DNA of 37,500 nt from Chrysomallon squamiferum. Taxonomy: Eukaryota > Mollusca > Gastropoda > Neomphalida > Peltospiridae. The notes under the pieces are model-generated. The model saw only the letters and a program-made list of their open reading frames with translations. It was not told where the DNA came from and searched no databases. Below, piece after piece: positions 1 through 12,083 of the stretch (positions are counted from its first letter, which is position 1; every line of letters starts with the position of its first letter). The position numbers and the translations under genes are program-made. The stretch is from contig CM022675.1 in the NCBI GenBank assembly GCA_012295275.1, positions 850,360 to 887,859 of the forward strand. Reading direction: 5' to 3'.

Positions 1-620
1 AATAATCCAATGTCAGAAACAAATTTATAATCTTTATGCATATCTTTAATATTTATCAATGATAATAATAATAATAATAATAAAAGAAAAAAGAAAACCA
101 AAAATATATATAACAAAAGAAATAAAGAAAAAAGAAAAGAAAAAAATTACAAATTTGAAATTTAGAAACTGATTTAAATTTGAGATTTAATACAAGTTTG
201 AAAGTGTCTATGGTTAAAATTAATATACTATTTAATATGATATAAATACAAAATATTAAAAAAAAAAAAAATGAAAAAAAAAACAATAATCAATAAATAA
301 ATAAGTAAGTAAATAAAAATATTCCATTAAGATCTAATTTATATTAGAACATTTTAATTATTAGTTGAAATCTACGATTTGAAATAAATAAATTCCTAAT
401 ATTGTGAGTTGATAAGTTTTTTTATTAAAAAATGTTCTGAACTGAGTAATCAACACAAACAAGCAATCTATTAACACACATTCTTATGTTAATCACTGTA
501 ATTAATCTATAGAACACACACACACACAGTCAAAATTTGGCTTATGCTGAAGCTGAAATTTTTGGGCTAAAATTCATTACCGACTGATGAGCCTGCATAA
601 ATATACCATAAAATAATTAT

Positions 621-699
<79 letters not shown>

Positions 700-1876
700 A
701 TAATAGAAAATGAAATTAGAATTAGGAAAATAAATGTACAATATAAATATCAGAAACCAATTTGTTGAATTCAACACTTGTTTTTATTTTAATGACATCT
801 CTATAAAATACTGATTAATTTTCTAAGAACACCAACTGAATGTCAAAAACAGTTAATTCTGACATTTAGTCTTCACTGAAAGTGCTAAATACCTTTTTTT
901 TTTTTTTTTTTTTATTATTTTTTTTTTTTTTAGCCTTGACAGCAAATATACTTGCAAGTGATAAACCATATGGTTGGAATGCAATAAAAACTTCCATAAT
1001 CAATTAAATAGAGAAAAACCCAGTATGTTCTGTATACCATTATATATAGTGAAAATATATTAAATATTATTACTTAGTAACATAGTAAAACACACATCAT
1101 GTCAACTCAGTGATGAAGCCACAGCACTATCTGTTGAAAATTATCAGTTAAAATATATTTAAATTTTTTAATTTTTAGGATATTTTTATTTTTTAATAAA
1201 CAGCTTATCCAGCCACTCCAGTAAGTAGTTAGAGTCATTAAAAAAAGTTAATCAGTTTAGTTTTCAAAATATTCTATCATTATTGGTATTCAAAAAAACA
1301 TATTTTTGCAAACAAGCAAGCTTTGGAGATGGGAGTGTTATCGAAATGAAGATTACAATATAAGGAAATATGAATATTTTAGTAGCTAAATACTTTCAAA
1401 AAGTGACTCAATACACAATTTGATGTATTGGGTCACTCAGTACAAAACAATATTACACAGTTCAGTAACAAAGTATATACTAAAAAACATAATTATTACA
1501 GTAGGGGCATTATATCACTCATTATACAGTTTTATATTAAAATACTTATTATGCTAGTGAACTATAAATCTTATTATACATTTGGAAATTAAAATACTTA
1601 CACTAATGAACAATAAATCTTATTATACAGTGATAAATTAAAACATATAATACAGAGGGGGCATAACAACAGTTATTAAAAAGTTTTAAATTAATACTTA
1701 TTACAGTAGTAAATTACAGAACTATTAGCATACAGTGATAATTTAAACACATATTACTCAGAGGTGCATTACAAAACTTATTATAAAGTTTTACATTAAC
1801 TTACTTATTTCACTAGTGAGCTATAAATCTTATTACACAGTGGTTAATGAAATCACAGATGATAAGTAAAACTTAC
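1..1876 (-). other. E-Syt intron 14, partial
   Basis: No further E-Syt exon could be recognised. Contents: (ATA)n near 62-82, a CA repeat at about 514-528, a 73-bp (GA)n tract at 625-697, poly-T runs at about 894-930 and a divergent tandem array at about 1495-1860. The array has three units of roughly 105-155 bp with the words CAG-GG(G/T)GCAT, AGTTTTA-ATTAA and TATAAATCTTATTA. Confidence 0.6.
625..697. repeat. (GA)n microsatellite
   Basis: Pure dinucleotide run, 73 bp. Similar long pure tracts lie at 9123-9193, 20735-20800, 20983-21024, 25278-25342 and 32611-32659; every one has its purines on the plus strand. Confidence 0.97.
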
Positions 1877-1954
1877 TGGTAAGTCTCGTGCTGAGTCCAG
1901 ATTTACAAGCAGAATACACGACGACAGATTGGAACTTTTATTTTCTTCCTGCAC
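1877..1954 (-). CDS. ESYT2: E-Syt coding exon 14: linker and start of C2B
   Basis: 26 codons VQEENKSSNLSSCILLVNLD SARDLP. S-(C/A)-IL-V-LDSAR-LP is the first strand and loop of E-Syt C2B. Acceptor TTTATCAG, donor CCA|GTAAGT, phase 0. The next exon is not in the window. Confidence 0.94.
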
Positions 1955-4900
1955 CTGATAAATCATCTGTGTAAAATAAATAAATAAGTAAATTAATAAA
2001 TTAATAAATTAAATAAAATAATATAAAATTATATATAAAAAAAAAAAAAATATCATAAAATCTAGAGAAGCAGAGAAGTAAAAAAATAAGCAAATAAGTA
2101 CATCAGTATATTTTAAAACTATTAATTAAGAAATATGAGTAAATTAAGTAAAAACTCTATAAATAAATAAATAAATGATAGATGCTCAATCCAGTTTTAT
2201 TACCATACTCTGTTGGTGTGTTTCTATATTTCAACAGAATTAACAGATTTCAATCTTTGGTATTATTCACCAACTCTTATTTCAGACTGTAACAAATTCT
2301 GGCTCTTCATTTACGGTACAGAATTTAATCTTTCTAAAGATTTAAATGATCTTGAAGAAAGCTAATTTTTATTGGTAATGTTACACTCAAATCTCTTCAT
2401 CCAGGTCCTAATGTTACCATTGTGAAATTTTGTTAGTATTCAAAGTATTAACAGGAACAGAGAAAATGAAACTAAAACTAGACTAATAAAAGCGTCTTGG
2501 CTAGTTAACTTTTAATTAATATATGAAATATAATTTTTCTTATTTTATCTTTATCTGTTTGTATTTGTAATAGTTTTTAAAATTTTTAAGTCTACTAAAA
2601 AAAAATGTTTTAATTTTAAAATAACAATATATATATATATATATATAATTATTTTATTTAATACTTTTTATTTAATTTTTAATCAGTTTTAAAAAAATAT
2701 ATTAGACATACCATTTTAATTACTAGTATTATCAGTAACATTAATAATAGTCAGTTATAAAAAAATAAATTAAAATTCCAAAAAACTTTTTTTATTCAAT
2801 TTTCAATCAGTGAATAAAAAAATAATTGTAATTCTATTTTTAGTATTTTAGTACACTTCTTATCTTTAAACTGTCTAACATACTAACAATCTTGATGTAG
2901 ACTCCTACTTAAAGGAAGAATATACTTTTTCTTCAAACTAAGCCTTTAATACTCTAACATTATCTTGAACTGGGGGCTCTTTTATATATCTCAAAACAAA
3001 TGTTTGTTTAATAAAATATTTTCTCATGAGTAGGGAAGGTAGATATTAGTTTTACTGTCAGAAAACTCACTTTAATTTGTTATCACTTATGTTAAATTAT
3101 TTGTGTTGTTTTATAATAATAACAACAAATAATAATAATAATAACAATAATAATAATAATAATAATTACTGTTATTATTATTATTATTGTTATTGTTATT
3201 GTTATTTTTTGTTGTTTGTTTGGGTGTTTTTGGAAATTCATGCAGAGTCACACATGTGAATTTCAGATTAATTCACACACACACAGCAACATCAGCCACA
3301 TCAACACTGAGGTAAACATGTCTGAAAAAACTGAGTTATTAACTGTTAATTAACTGACTTTAGTTAATAACTTGGCAACATACAAAAAATATGCCACACA
3401 CATGATGAATTTAAAAAATAAAACAAAGATAATAATAATAATAATAATAATAATAAAAGAAATGTTAATGTATAACAAAAATTTGTAATAATTAAAACAC
3501 AAATAATGAATGTTTAAATAATTTTAAAAATATCGGTGTTACTATAAACAGAAAAATAGTCATAATAAAAATAAAACATAAGTAATGAAGACTAAAATTA
3601 TATTAAAAAAAATCAAAACAATAAAAATAAAATGCAAAAATATTAACAATTGAAATAAAAAATATAAGTAATAAATGTTGAAATAATAAAAAATAACAAT
3701 GTTCATGTATATGCCAAAAAAAAGTAATAATTAAAATGAAATATAAACAGTGAATGTTTAAATAATTAAGTAGCTTGCATGGATGAGAGTGCCTTCTTAT
3801 ACAATTGCCCCCAAGATAATTTTAATCCCAAAATCAAAACCAAAGCATGCACTGTGTTGAAATTTAAGTAACAGCAGAACATTTTTAATTATTTATTTAA
3901 CGTTTTTATTATTATTATTATTATTATTATTTATTTTATTATTTTTATTTTATTTTATTTATTATTTTCTTTTTTTGACAATTGCCAGTATTGTGCGTGT
4001 GTGTGTGTGTATACAAATTCTGGCAATTGTCAAAAAAATATATATATATATATATCTATATATATACACAAATACTTATGAATCTATATGCACATAATAT
4101 ATGTGTGTTCATAAATACACGTGGTAAACTGAATAAAAATAACAAACACTGTGACACCCACACAGATAACAGACACACCATCTAAGAAATGTCTGTTTTA
4201 AATATTAAACTGTTCTTATTTTCAGTTAGATCCTTAAGCAGGCAAGACCGAAAATTATCATCTTCCCATTATGCATATTAAATAAAAGCTATTTAAAGGC
4301 AAGATTTTATTAAATCTACTAATGATTATCTTAAACAGTTTAAATTCAGCACTACTGCAATACCAACCCAAAATGTATTTGATTTTTACTTTCTGTTTAT
4401 TTCTATAAAAGCATGTCTCCATAATCTTTATTTCAAAATATTAAGCTTTATAGATACAGAGCTAAAAAAAATTAATTCTACTGCCAGCATATCAAGCCCC
4501 ATATTTCCAAATTCTTATTTGATATTTTATATATAAAAAAAAACCTAAGCTTCATTGCGTAATTAAGAAAAGAAAAAAATGAGATTTTATAAATCCTTTG
4601 ATAAAATTTTGAATTTGGATGGTTTATAAATACTTTTGACCCTTAATTTCATGGACTAACAATGTGGTTGACCTAAAATTTACCAAAACATTAAACTTTA
4701 ATACAACAGTTATATAATAAAGTAATAACAATATACTACAGAGATTCTTTTTTTATTTTACTTCATTCGTATCTTGGTGGTTTGTCTATTTTCATAAATA
4801 CTGTCATCATTGTTTTTATTTTTATACTAATTACTACTATGGTATTAACTGCTATTATTATTGTTGTTGTTGTTGTTAATTTATTATTTTTATAATAATA

Positions 4901-6339
4901 ATAACTGTTATTATTACGATTATTATTTTATTTTATATTACAATTATTATCATGATCACAGCATTGTCACTATGACTAATTCTTATTTTTGATCAAGTAA
5001 AATAAAATTAGCAATTAAAAATAGAGATGAATACAGAAATTAGTATTTCTAAAATACAATTTTTCTGAGTTATACAACTTAGTAGAATTTTCCTATTACT
5101 AAGTAATTATTATAAATTAATTTTCAATTTAAAGAAATATATACCAGTTGATGAATTAGTAAAATTGTGTATTCAGCAACACTATTATCTAATCTACTGG
5201 TCTCTGATATGCTTTCATCAAAACAAAACAAAACAAAACAAATCAAAATGAAACACAAATTTGTTATAAATAAATGAAAGTGCCAAAGTTAAAAAAAGAA
5301 ACAAGCAGATGTGGAAACAGTCAAGAGGTCATCACAGACTTACCATGGAAACGAAGGTGTTGTGTCAACATCGGTGCATACAACAGCAAAATAAAACAGC
5401 ACAGAACAACAAAGAATTAATTGAATGTAATGTTATTTATCTTAAAAGTTTAGTATAATGTTCCCCTTATTGAAATACTTGTGAGACAAACTGTGAATAA
5501 TCTATAGGGTTTCATTTACAATTAAAAAAAATTGCAAAAATAAATTAAACTGAATATATAAATATATAACTGCATAAATGATGAAAGGTGCATAAAAAAA
5601 AAAAAAAAAAAATCAATTTTCAAAACTTTTCAGTTAATGGATTTACACTTTAAACAACTTTTTATTTAGTTTTGTATGTTGTTTTAAACAGAATTTAATA
5701 ATTAATCACCTCATAAAGTGAAGAAAATTAATTAAAACTACTTTTTCAAAACAATTATTATTATTATCAGATGGTGGGGAAATTTACATTTAAATAATGA
5801 AGGACACCTGCAAGTAATAATAATAATAAAATCAATAAAAATTAAGTGCTACAACACAATATAAAAAAATATATAATAATAAATAAATAAATAAACAAAG
5901 ATAAAAATCTTATAAAATAATATATTAAGAAAGAAAGAAAAAATACTTATATTATTATATACAGCTGTCTCACTCATTCAAAACAAAACCACAAAAAGCT
6001 TTCTTTCATCGAGTTACTTTATTCAAATTAAAAAATGTATTCCTATTTACATTGATCTATTCAAAATTTGTAATTTTAATTTTTATTCTCAATTCACGGG
6101 CACTCAATTTGTTGTGATATGTGACAAATTTCTGGGAAAAAACGGTGCATTTGTAAACTGAAATCCGAGAGAAATAAAATGTCATTTATACCGGTTAGTA
6201 TTTTAAACTGACATCACCACTTCAATAATTTAAAAAAAAAAAAAAAAATGACATACATCACCATAGAGCAGCTGAAAACACTATTTTATGAAGAAATGAA
6301 AATACTTTGTTACTGCAGAAATGTTAGGAATGTGAAACA

Positions 6340-6371
<32 letters not shown>

Positions 6372-6889
6372 CATTTTTAATTTTGTTTTATTATTTTTTT
6401 GATTTTATTATTTTTTATTATTATTATTATATATATTTTTTTTTTATCATTATTATTATGCAAAAAGTTGTTATTAAAATATTAACAATCTAAATGTTAA
6501 AACAGATAGTTAAAAAAAAGTAATAATTTAAACATACACATAAATTTTTTTAATTTTTATTTTATTACTTTTCTTACCAATAATTTATTATCATATTCAT
6601 GGTATGCAACATATCATTTCTGGGAATTTTGCAGAACAATGTTATTCATGTAAAATTTCCATCTTAAAATGTCATTTCTGTGAGTTTTGCAAAAAGTCAT
6701 TGTTCATGTAAAAGTAAGCATCTTAACTTTTCACTTCTGTGAACTGTGTGAAAATTCTGAGCATCAGTCTCAAAAAACTGTGAAACTGAAATCTTAACAG
6801 ACCATTTCAGCAGAAATAAACATTACATTATTTTGAGTTAATTTAATTTTTTATTTTTCAAGTAACAATACTAAACGGAGTTATCTTAC
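1955..6889 (-). other. E-Syt intron 13 (4.9 kb)
   Basis: The longest intron here and almost entirely low-complexity: (TA)n at about 2629-2646, (TAA)n/(TTA)n at 3115-3205, 3428-3456 and 3908-3930, a perfect 19-bp inverted repeat at 3970-4038, (GTT)n at about 4862-4877, (AAAAC)n at about 5219-5240, poly-A or poly-T runs at 5597-5612, 6231-6247 and 6341-6366. No intervening exon is needed: exons 13 and 14 join in phase. A GTAAGT-like word at 5339-5344 lacks any partner acceptor. Confidence 0.6.
3970..4038. repeat. Perfect 19-bp inverted repeat around a GT repeat
   Basis: TTTTTTTGACAATTGCCAG at 3970-3988 is the exact reverse complement of 4020-4038, with a 31-nt loop holding a short (GT)n tract. 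A hairpin is possible in DNA or intronic RNA; a very short inverted-repeat element is another reading. Confidence 0.85.
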
Positions 6890-6979
6890 CCTGTCCAGCT
6901 CTAGAGGGTCGTTGGCTAAATACAGCCACTGCAGTCTAACATGCACGTAACCTTTCTTGACATTTTCCAGTTGCAGCCA
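6890..6979 (-). CDS. ESYT2: E-Syt coding exon 13: end of C2A
   Basis: 30 codons, WLQLENVKKGYVHVRLQWLY then LANDPLELDR. W-L----KG-(V/L)H(V)RL-WL is the final C2A strand of E-Syts. Acceptor TTTCCAG, donor AGG|GTAAGA, phase 0. It joins the next supported exon in phase. Confidence 0.94.
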
Positions 6980-8068
6980 CTGGAAAAAAAAAATAAATAA
7001 TTAAATTAAATTAAATTAAATTAAATTAAAAAAATAATAATAAAATAAATAAAAAAATTAAAAAAAATTAAAATAATAAAAAAAATAAATAAATAAATAA
7101 ATAAAACAAAAAAAAAAATTGTTAAAAAAATAAATAAATAAAATAAATAAAAAGTAAAATAATAATGACAATAATGATGATGTTGATCATCACCATCATA
7201 TTAATAACAATAATAATAATAAATAAAATAATTAGAATAATGTTAAAGTCTTATGCTTTCAATTTTATTGATTTTTTATTACCTCAAAATAAAATTCATA
7301 TGTTTATTATTAAAATGAAAAATCATAACAATAATAATGCCAAATTATATTCAAGTATAACACACTGTAAAAATTTACTTATCTTATACATTAAATTATG
7401 TTCTGATATAACACACTATAGAAATTTACTTATCTATACAATAAAACATGTTCAGATATAACACATTGTAAAAATTTACTTATCTAATACACTAAATCAG
7501 TACAACAAAACACCACCATGATTAAAGTAATCCCCAGTACAACAATAACCACCATAGTAAATGTAATCACAGTATTAGCTAAAATGGCAAGTTTGAGAAA
7601 CTGTAACAGAAATATTTATCTGTTTGTTTTTTGTTTTTTGCTGTATAAATAAATGAATAAATGGATTTTGTCAAGTTGTTCTAGTAGACAAATTTATACT
7701 GCTTCTGTAGACCTAATAATTAAGTTGTTGTTTTGAAGTGGCTCTTTTACTAATGATCAAAGAAACAGGAAAATGGCTCCTGAAAAGTATGAACTTGTAA
7801 TAAAAATGTTCCTTGATTTCTACTCTATACTGATCCGTACCTCAGAAATATTTTATTTATTTCTTATGTGTATATTATAAAAAAATGTCAGAATTGTTAT
7901 TACTTTTAAGAAAATGAATATGAAAATTTAAAAAAAAAAAAAAAAAAGAAATATCCAACTGAATTGATATAGTTCAGTGTGTCATTGTTACCATGTTTGT
8001 CTCAATCAGGAAACAAACTGTGACATTATAGGATGGCAAGTTTAAAAATAGAATTTCCTTTCACTCAC
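6980..8068 (-). other. E-Syt intron 12
   Basis: (AATTA)n at about 7000-7030, A/T-only sequence to about 7165, a triplicated 50-bp repeat at 7351-7500 and a poly-A at about 7930-7947. The 7500-8060 stretch is plain AT-rich DNA. No exon signal. Confidence 0.6.
7351..7500. repeat. Three tandem copies of a ~50-bp repeat
   Basis: Copies start at about 7354, 7402 and 7452; each has (G)ATATAACACA-TGTA followed by AAATTTACTTATCT and an ATACA-TAAA tail. They differ by scattered substitutions and small indels, so the array is old. It creates a spurious plus-strand frame. Confidence 0.85.
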
Positions 8069-8117
8069 CTCATCCACTATTCCTTTTTCTTTTATCTGAC
8101 TGACATCCACCTGTACA
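8069..8117 (-). CDS. ESYT2: E-Syt coding exon 12: C2A
   Basis: T completes Asn381, then 16 codons VQVDVSQIKEKGIVDE, aligning with the (L/I)-(I/V)D-(S/I)-(I/V)-(E/K)-(V/L)DEW stretch of C2A. Acceptor TTTTGCAG, donor GAG|GTGAGT, phase 0 out. A TACAG six bases downstream could mimic an acceptor but would break the frame. Confidence 0.9.
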
Positions 8118-8185
8118 CTGCAAAACAGCATAAAAGATTTTATTAACATTTTTTAGTGGTAGTAGTAGTAGCAGTAATAACAACA

Positions 8186-8218
<33 letters not shown>

Positions 8219-8650
8219 CAATATGAATATATTAGCAATATTAATAACAATAGTAACACATTAATAATAATAGTAACATTAATAATAATAATAATAATAA
8301 TAATACAATATGACTATATTAGCAACATTAATAACAACACATTAATGACGATAATAATAAGAGGAAAGAAAAATAATCTGCAATATAAATGATAACAAGA
8401 ATTTAATATCAATGGTAGTAACAACAAGACTATTGCTAATAAAAATAGTTACAACACCAACTACAACTACTACAACAATAACAATAACAAAGCAAAAACA
8501 GTGATGTTTGTTCTTTAACAGTCCTCAAATCATATACAAAATAAAAAAGTTAAAAAATGGATTTAAACGTTTTTGCATTTCCTTTGGCACCTGTAACTAC
8601 AATACAATTCTAAAAAAAAAAAAAGAAGGAAAAATTCCTGTAAAACATAC
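8118..8650 (-). repeat. E-Syt intron 11 with duplicated TAA-rich block
   Basis: Two side-by-side copies of a roughly 85-bp block made of (TAA)n plus TACAATATGA-TATATTAGCAA-ATTAATAACAA occupy about 8190-8345. ACA/CAA words follow to 8490, and a poly-A at about 8612-8623. No exon signal. Confidence 0.65.
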
Positions 8651-8736
8651 TTTCCAAGATCATCATCCTTGTTTCCAGGATCCTTGTCCATCACAAACAG
8701 ATCCAGGGTTTGGGCATCAGGAGCATCAATGATAGC
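8651..8736 (-). CDS. ESYT2: E-Syt coding exon 11: C2A Ca2+-binding loop 3
   Basis: 28 codons plus AA. AIIDAPDAQTLDLFVMDKDP then GNKDDDLG gives the acidic loop with Asp369, Asp371 and the Asp376-378 cluster. Two extra residues (GN) sit before the cluster compared with the human ESYT2 pattern D-DPDKDDFLG. Acceptor TTTTAG, donor AA|GTATGT. Confidence 0.94.
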
Positions 8737-9121
8737 CTAAAACAGTAAAAATAATTTTGGAACAAAAAATTTAATATCTTTGCAAAAGTATATTTTTCTT
8801 CCAATGTATTTATTTTTATTATTATTATTATTATTAATATTATTTTTTTTATTTTTATTTTATTTTTTTTTTTTTTTTTTTTTTTTTTTCTTCATCTTTT
8901 TTTTAATCTGGATGTATCATTAAAGAAAACTAAATTTTAATAAAATGTGATCAGGCCTGCTTGGGTTAATTATATTTGAACAAAGAACATACACAATGAC
9001 AATTTGAGAACTACAGTCCACATCACATTACATTATAACAGCTCACATCTAGAAATTATGTCATATTTCATGTTAGTTCTTTGTATGACCTGATATATTT
9101 GTTCACTGACTGATATACATC

Positions 9122-9122
<1 letters not shown>

Positions 9123-9193
<71 letters not shown>
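9123..9193. repeat. (GA)n microsatellite in E-Syt intron 10
   Basis: Pure run of about 71 bp, followed by TATG/TG-rich sequence; it produces spurious Leu-Ser frames on the minus strand. Confidence 0.97.
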
Positions 9194-9196
<3 letters not shown>

Positions 9197-9402
9197 TATG
9201 TATGTATATATGTATGTTTATGTATGGCTGTGTGTGTGTGTGTGTAAATTTCACATGATGCGAGAATGACACCTGACATGAATGTTCTGTATATAACGTC
9301 TTTCATATATAATATATACATGATGAATTTAAATCACACAAATGAAGGAAAAAAGTAATTTGAAAAAAACATTTGACAATTTGACCATGATACTCTTTGT
9401 TC

Positions 9403-9730
9403 CGTTAGACAAAGGCAGAGGTTTTCAAACTCTTTTTTAACTGTATCACTTGGAGAAAATATTTGTATGACAAGTACCCCTTTCCAAAGAACATCACAGA
9501 GAAGCCTTTTGTATGGTCAGTTAATAAGTGAGAATATTTTTTGAAAAAAAAAACACATTTGCTGTCATTTTTGGACAGACAGGCCAAGATGATTATCATT
9601 CTTCAAGTGTCTGCTGTACAAATATTGTTTTTAATTTTAGCATCTGCCATTGCTGAAGTTACTCCTGCACCTCCTGGTGACTCTCACATACTCCCAGGGT
9701 AGCACAGTCTGAAAAACCTCAGCCTTAACG
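9403..9730. mobile_element. Small inverted-repeat (MITE-like) element, hAT-like ends
   Basis: The left end, CGTTAGACAAAGGCAGAGG followed by TTTTCAAACT, is the imperfect inverted complement of the right end AGTCTGAAAAACC then TCAGCCTTAACG. The inner core GAGGTTTTCAAACT with nearby AAGTACCCCTTT resembles many animal hAT-derived MITEs. No clear 8-bp target duplication is visible at either boundary tried, so class is tentative. Confidence 0.45.
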
Positions 9731-10041
9731 ATGTATGGATACTGATAAATAAATTATATGGAGCAAACGGAAAAAAAAAAAAATTGTGAAATTTAATTGA
9801 AGTATTTTAATTTTAAATATCCTTAGAATGTAAAAATCACAGCCTGCCCTTGGAACAGGTACAGCATTGCACTTGTATGTATGTATGTATGTATGTATGA
9901 TATATGTGTGTGTATGTGTATATGTGTGTGTGTGAGTATATATGTATGTGTTTGTGTGTATACATATTTAAGTATGAATATGCATGCATGTGTGCCTCAG
10001 TTTGCATGCATGACTGTATATTTAAAATGAAAATGTCAAAC

Positions 10042-10112
10042 CTCAAAAGTTTGATTCCATTTTGGACTGACTGTGTTGTCAATGACCTTCGTCTGAAAGG
10101 TTTCTGCTCCAA
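10042..10112 (-). CDS. ESYT2: E-Syt coding exon 10: C2A core
   Basis: Completes Val329, then GAETFQTKVIDNTVSPKWNQ TFE: the C2 strand with N-(T)-PKWN motif shared by E-Syts and synaptotagmins. Acceptor ATTCTAG, donor GAG|GTTTGA, a weak donor by consensus, phase 0 out. Confidence 0.94.
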
Positions 10113-10475
10113 CTAGAATTAAATAAATAAACAAACAAATAAATAATAAAAAAATAAAAAAAAAAAATAATAAAAAAAAAAATATATAAATAAAAAAAAA
10201 AAAAAAAAAAATAAAAAAATTAAAAAAAAAAATAGAAAAAAAAAAATAAAATAAAATAAATAAATAATTAAATGAAAAAATAATAAATAAATAAAATATA
10301 ATAATAAAAATAAATAAAAATAGAAAAATAAAAATAAATAAATAGATACATACATACATAAATAAATAATGATAGGTTTTTATGTATCAATATGTCAAGC
10401 TCTATCTCTCTGTCTGTATGTCTCTCTGTCTAACTGTCTGTCTGCCTGTGTCTCTCTCTGCTAAAAATACATTAC
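10113..10475 (-). other. E-Syt intron 9, A-rich on the plus strand
   Basis: From 10120 to about 10375 the plus strand is almost only A and T in (AAAT)n-like words, giving the transcript a very long U-rich tract just before the exon 10 acceptor. About 10395-10460 is rich in CTGT words. Confidence 0.65.
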
Positions 10476-10575
10476 CTGATGCTCTGATGTATGGATCTGA
10501 TTTTCCTTTTCCGGTCATTGAAAAATCTGCTTTGATCAGCTCCTTAGCTTCTATCAGTGAAATACGAATAACTCC
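10476..10575 (-). CDS. ESYT2: E-Syt coding exon 9: start of C2A
   Basis: 33 codons plus G. GVIRISLIEAKELIKAD opens C2A strand 1 and loop 1; GKGKSDPYI is the classic C2 motif with Ca2+-ligand Asp322, and Asp312 is the loop 1 candidate. Acceptor GTTGTAG, donor G|GTAATG. Confidence 0.95.
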
Positions 10576-11313
10576 CTACAACACAGAAATAATACTAATA
10601 ATAATGATGATGATTATAATGCAGTAATAACAACAGAGTAATACTAAAAATACTTTAACAGCAATTACAATAATAATACCTAATGTAATAATATCAGCAT
10701 TAGCAATACTAAAAACAGAAACTATCCATAATGAAAATGATAATAATAACTGTGGAAAAACAATTATAATAATGATGAAAAGAAAAGTAATATTAAAATC
10801 ATCAAAATTAACAACAGGATTAATAACTATAATTATCAAAAGAGAATTATTTTAAGTTTTAATAGTAAAAGTAACTATAGTAATGTTTATACTATTATAA
10901 AATAGTAATTGTAGCTGTAGTTGCAGTAATAGCAGTAGTTGTAAACATAGTTGTAGTAGTAGTAATTGTAATAGTAAATGCAGTTGACATAGTATTAGCA
11001 GCAGCAGGAACAACAACAGAAGCAGTACTAGTATTTATTGTAATAGTAATTTCAGTATAGTTGCAGTTGCATAATAGTGGTAGCAGCAGCAACAGTAATA
11101 ATAGTGGTAGTATCAGCAGGAGCAGTTTCAGATGTAGTAGTAGTAGTAGTAGTAGTAGCTGTTGTTGTTGTTGTAGTGGCAGCAGTAACAGCAGTAGTCA
11201 TCAATAATAATAATTATGTGTGCAAATGTGTTTGTAAATGAATGAATGCCTGAGAAACTGAATGTAATGAATGTGAGTGTGAGCAAAAGTGAGTCTGTAG
11301 TTATTCTGTTCAC
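10576..11313 (-). other. E-Syt intron 8
   Basis: Degenerate trinucleotide repeats dominate: AAT/ATG words at 10590-10830 and GTA/GCA/GTT words at 10900-11200, including (GTA)n at about 11135-11157. The long frames here are repeat artefacts. No exon signal. Confidence 0.6.
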
Positions 11314-11434
11314 CTTGGGCATGGGGTACCTCAGTTTGTGCAGGTCGACAGAGTCAGTCATTGGTATAGATATTCTGTTGGGCAAAACCATGTACGACGC
11401 TACTGTGTCTGACACTATTTCATGTAGCATGTCA
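11314..11434 (-). CDS. ESYT2: E-Syt coding exon 8: end of SMP and linker to C2A
   Basis: T completes Asn255, then 40 codons starting DMLHEIVSDTVASYMVLPNR and ending LRYPMPK. The LPNR(I) motif and the (R/F)P-PKG exit are hallmarks of E-Syts between SMP and C2A. Acceptor GTTTCAG, donor AAG|GTGAAC, phase 0 out. Confidence 0.95.
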
Positions 11435-11752
11435 CTGAAACAACAAAAATACACTGTTTATTCCTCTGTGTCTGTGTGTCATGTGTTTATAGATTTGAGT
11501 GTGGTGGTGTTTGTCTGTGTGTATGTGTGTGTGTGTTTGTAGATTTGCATGTGCTGGTCTTTGTCTGATTTGTGTGCAAGTTTATGTGGATGTATGTATA
11601 TGTGTATATGTGTGTCTGATGGTTTTGTGTTCTTTGATGCGTTTTTAAAATTTAGATAAGCAAATAAATAGATGTGGCAACATAAATGTAAATAAATTTA
11701 TAAATAAACTTATAAAATATTAACAACAAAAAAAAAAAAAATTAATTCTTAC
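11435..11752 (-). other. E-Syt intron 7
   Basis: About 318 bp, rich in TG/TGTA words (11461-11620) and a poly-A run at about 11727-11740. No exon signal. Confidence 0.55.
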
Positions 11753-11808
11753 TTTAGCCCAGGGACATCAAAAGCATTGGCCAAACTTGTCAGATTGAAG
11801 TCTATGTT
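11753..11808 (-). CDS. ESYT2: E-Syt coding exon 7: SMP domain
   Basis: Eighteen codons NIDFNLTSLANAFDVPGL plus AA, matching the family block (N-LT-L-N--DVPGL). Acceptor ATTTTCAG, donor AA|GTAAGA; the split codon becomes Asn255 with T of exon 8. Confidence 0.92.
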
Positions 11809-11850
11809 CTGAAAATAAATTAAAATTAATTAATAATTAAGAATTAATAT

Positions 11851-11910
<60 letters not shown>

Positions 11911-11993
11911 AACAACAACAATAACAATAAAATAAAATAAATTTGCAAGGTAATGAAAAACATAAAGAGTGTAATCAAAGGGAAGTAACTCAC
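11809..11993 (-). repeat. E-Syt intron 6 with (AAT)n microsatellite
   Basis: The shortest intron, 185 bp. About a third is an uninterrupted ATA/AAT trinucleotide run (about 11850-11907), so length variation of the repeat could change this intron noticeably. Confidence 0.7.
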
Positions 11994-12083
11994 TGGATTG
12001 TTGAGAAAGAACACAGAAATCCCTCCAAACAATGGCATAGTGCTGATCAGAGGCTTGAAAACAACTCTCAGCATTCCATTCAC
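11994..12083 (-). CDS. ESYT2: E-Syt coding exon 6: SMP domain
   Basis: 30 codons, VNGMLRVVFKPLISTMPLFG then GISVFFLNNP, the strongly conserved G-(M/L)RV-(L/F)-PL-(P)-GG-S-FF block of the SMP domain. Acceptor TTTACAG, donor CCA|GTGAGT, phase 0 both sides. Confidence 0.94.

Larger units (their letters stand above)
8737..10041 (-). other. E-Syt intron 10
   Basis: Holds a poly-T block at about 8858-8889, a 71-bp (GA)n tract at 9123-9193, a small inverted-repeat element at 9403-9730 and (GTAT)n at about 9874-9899 followed by TG/TATG-rich sequence. No exon signal. Confidence 0.6.

Noticed and set aside
5335-5420. Possible cassette exon in E-Syt intron 13, with minus-strand donor ATG|GTAAGT
   Set aside because: There is no AG acceptor within the preceding 75 bases, and exons 13 and 14 already join in phase to match the family.
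9033-9321. Ser-Leu repeat frames on the minus strand
   Set aside because: Translation of a (GA)n microsatellite.
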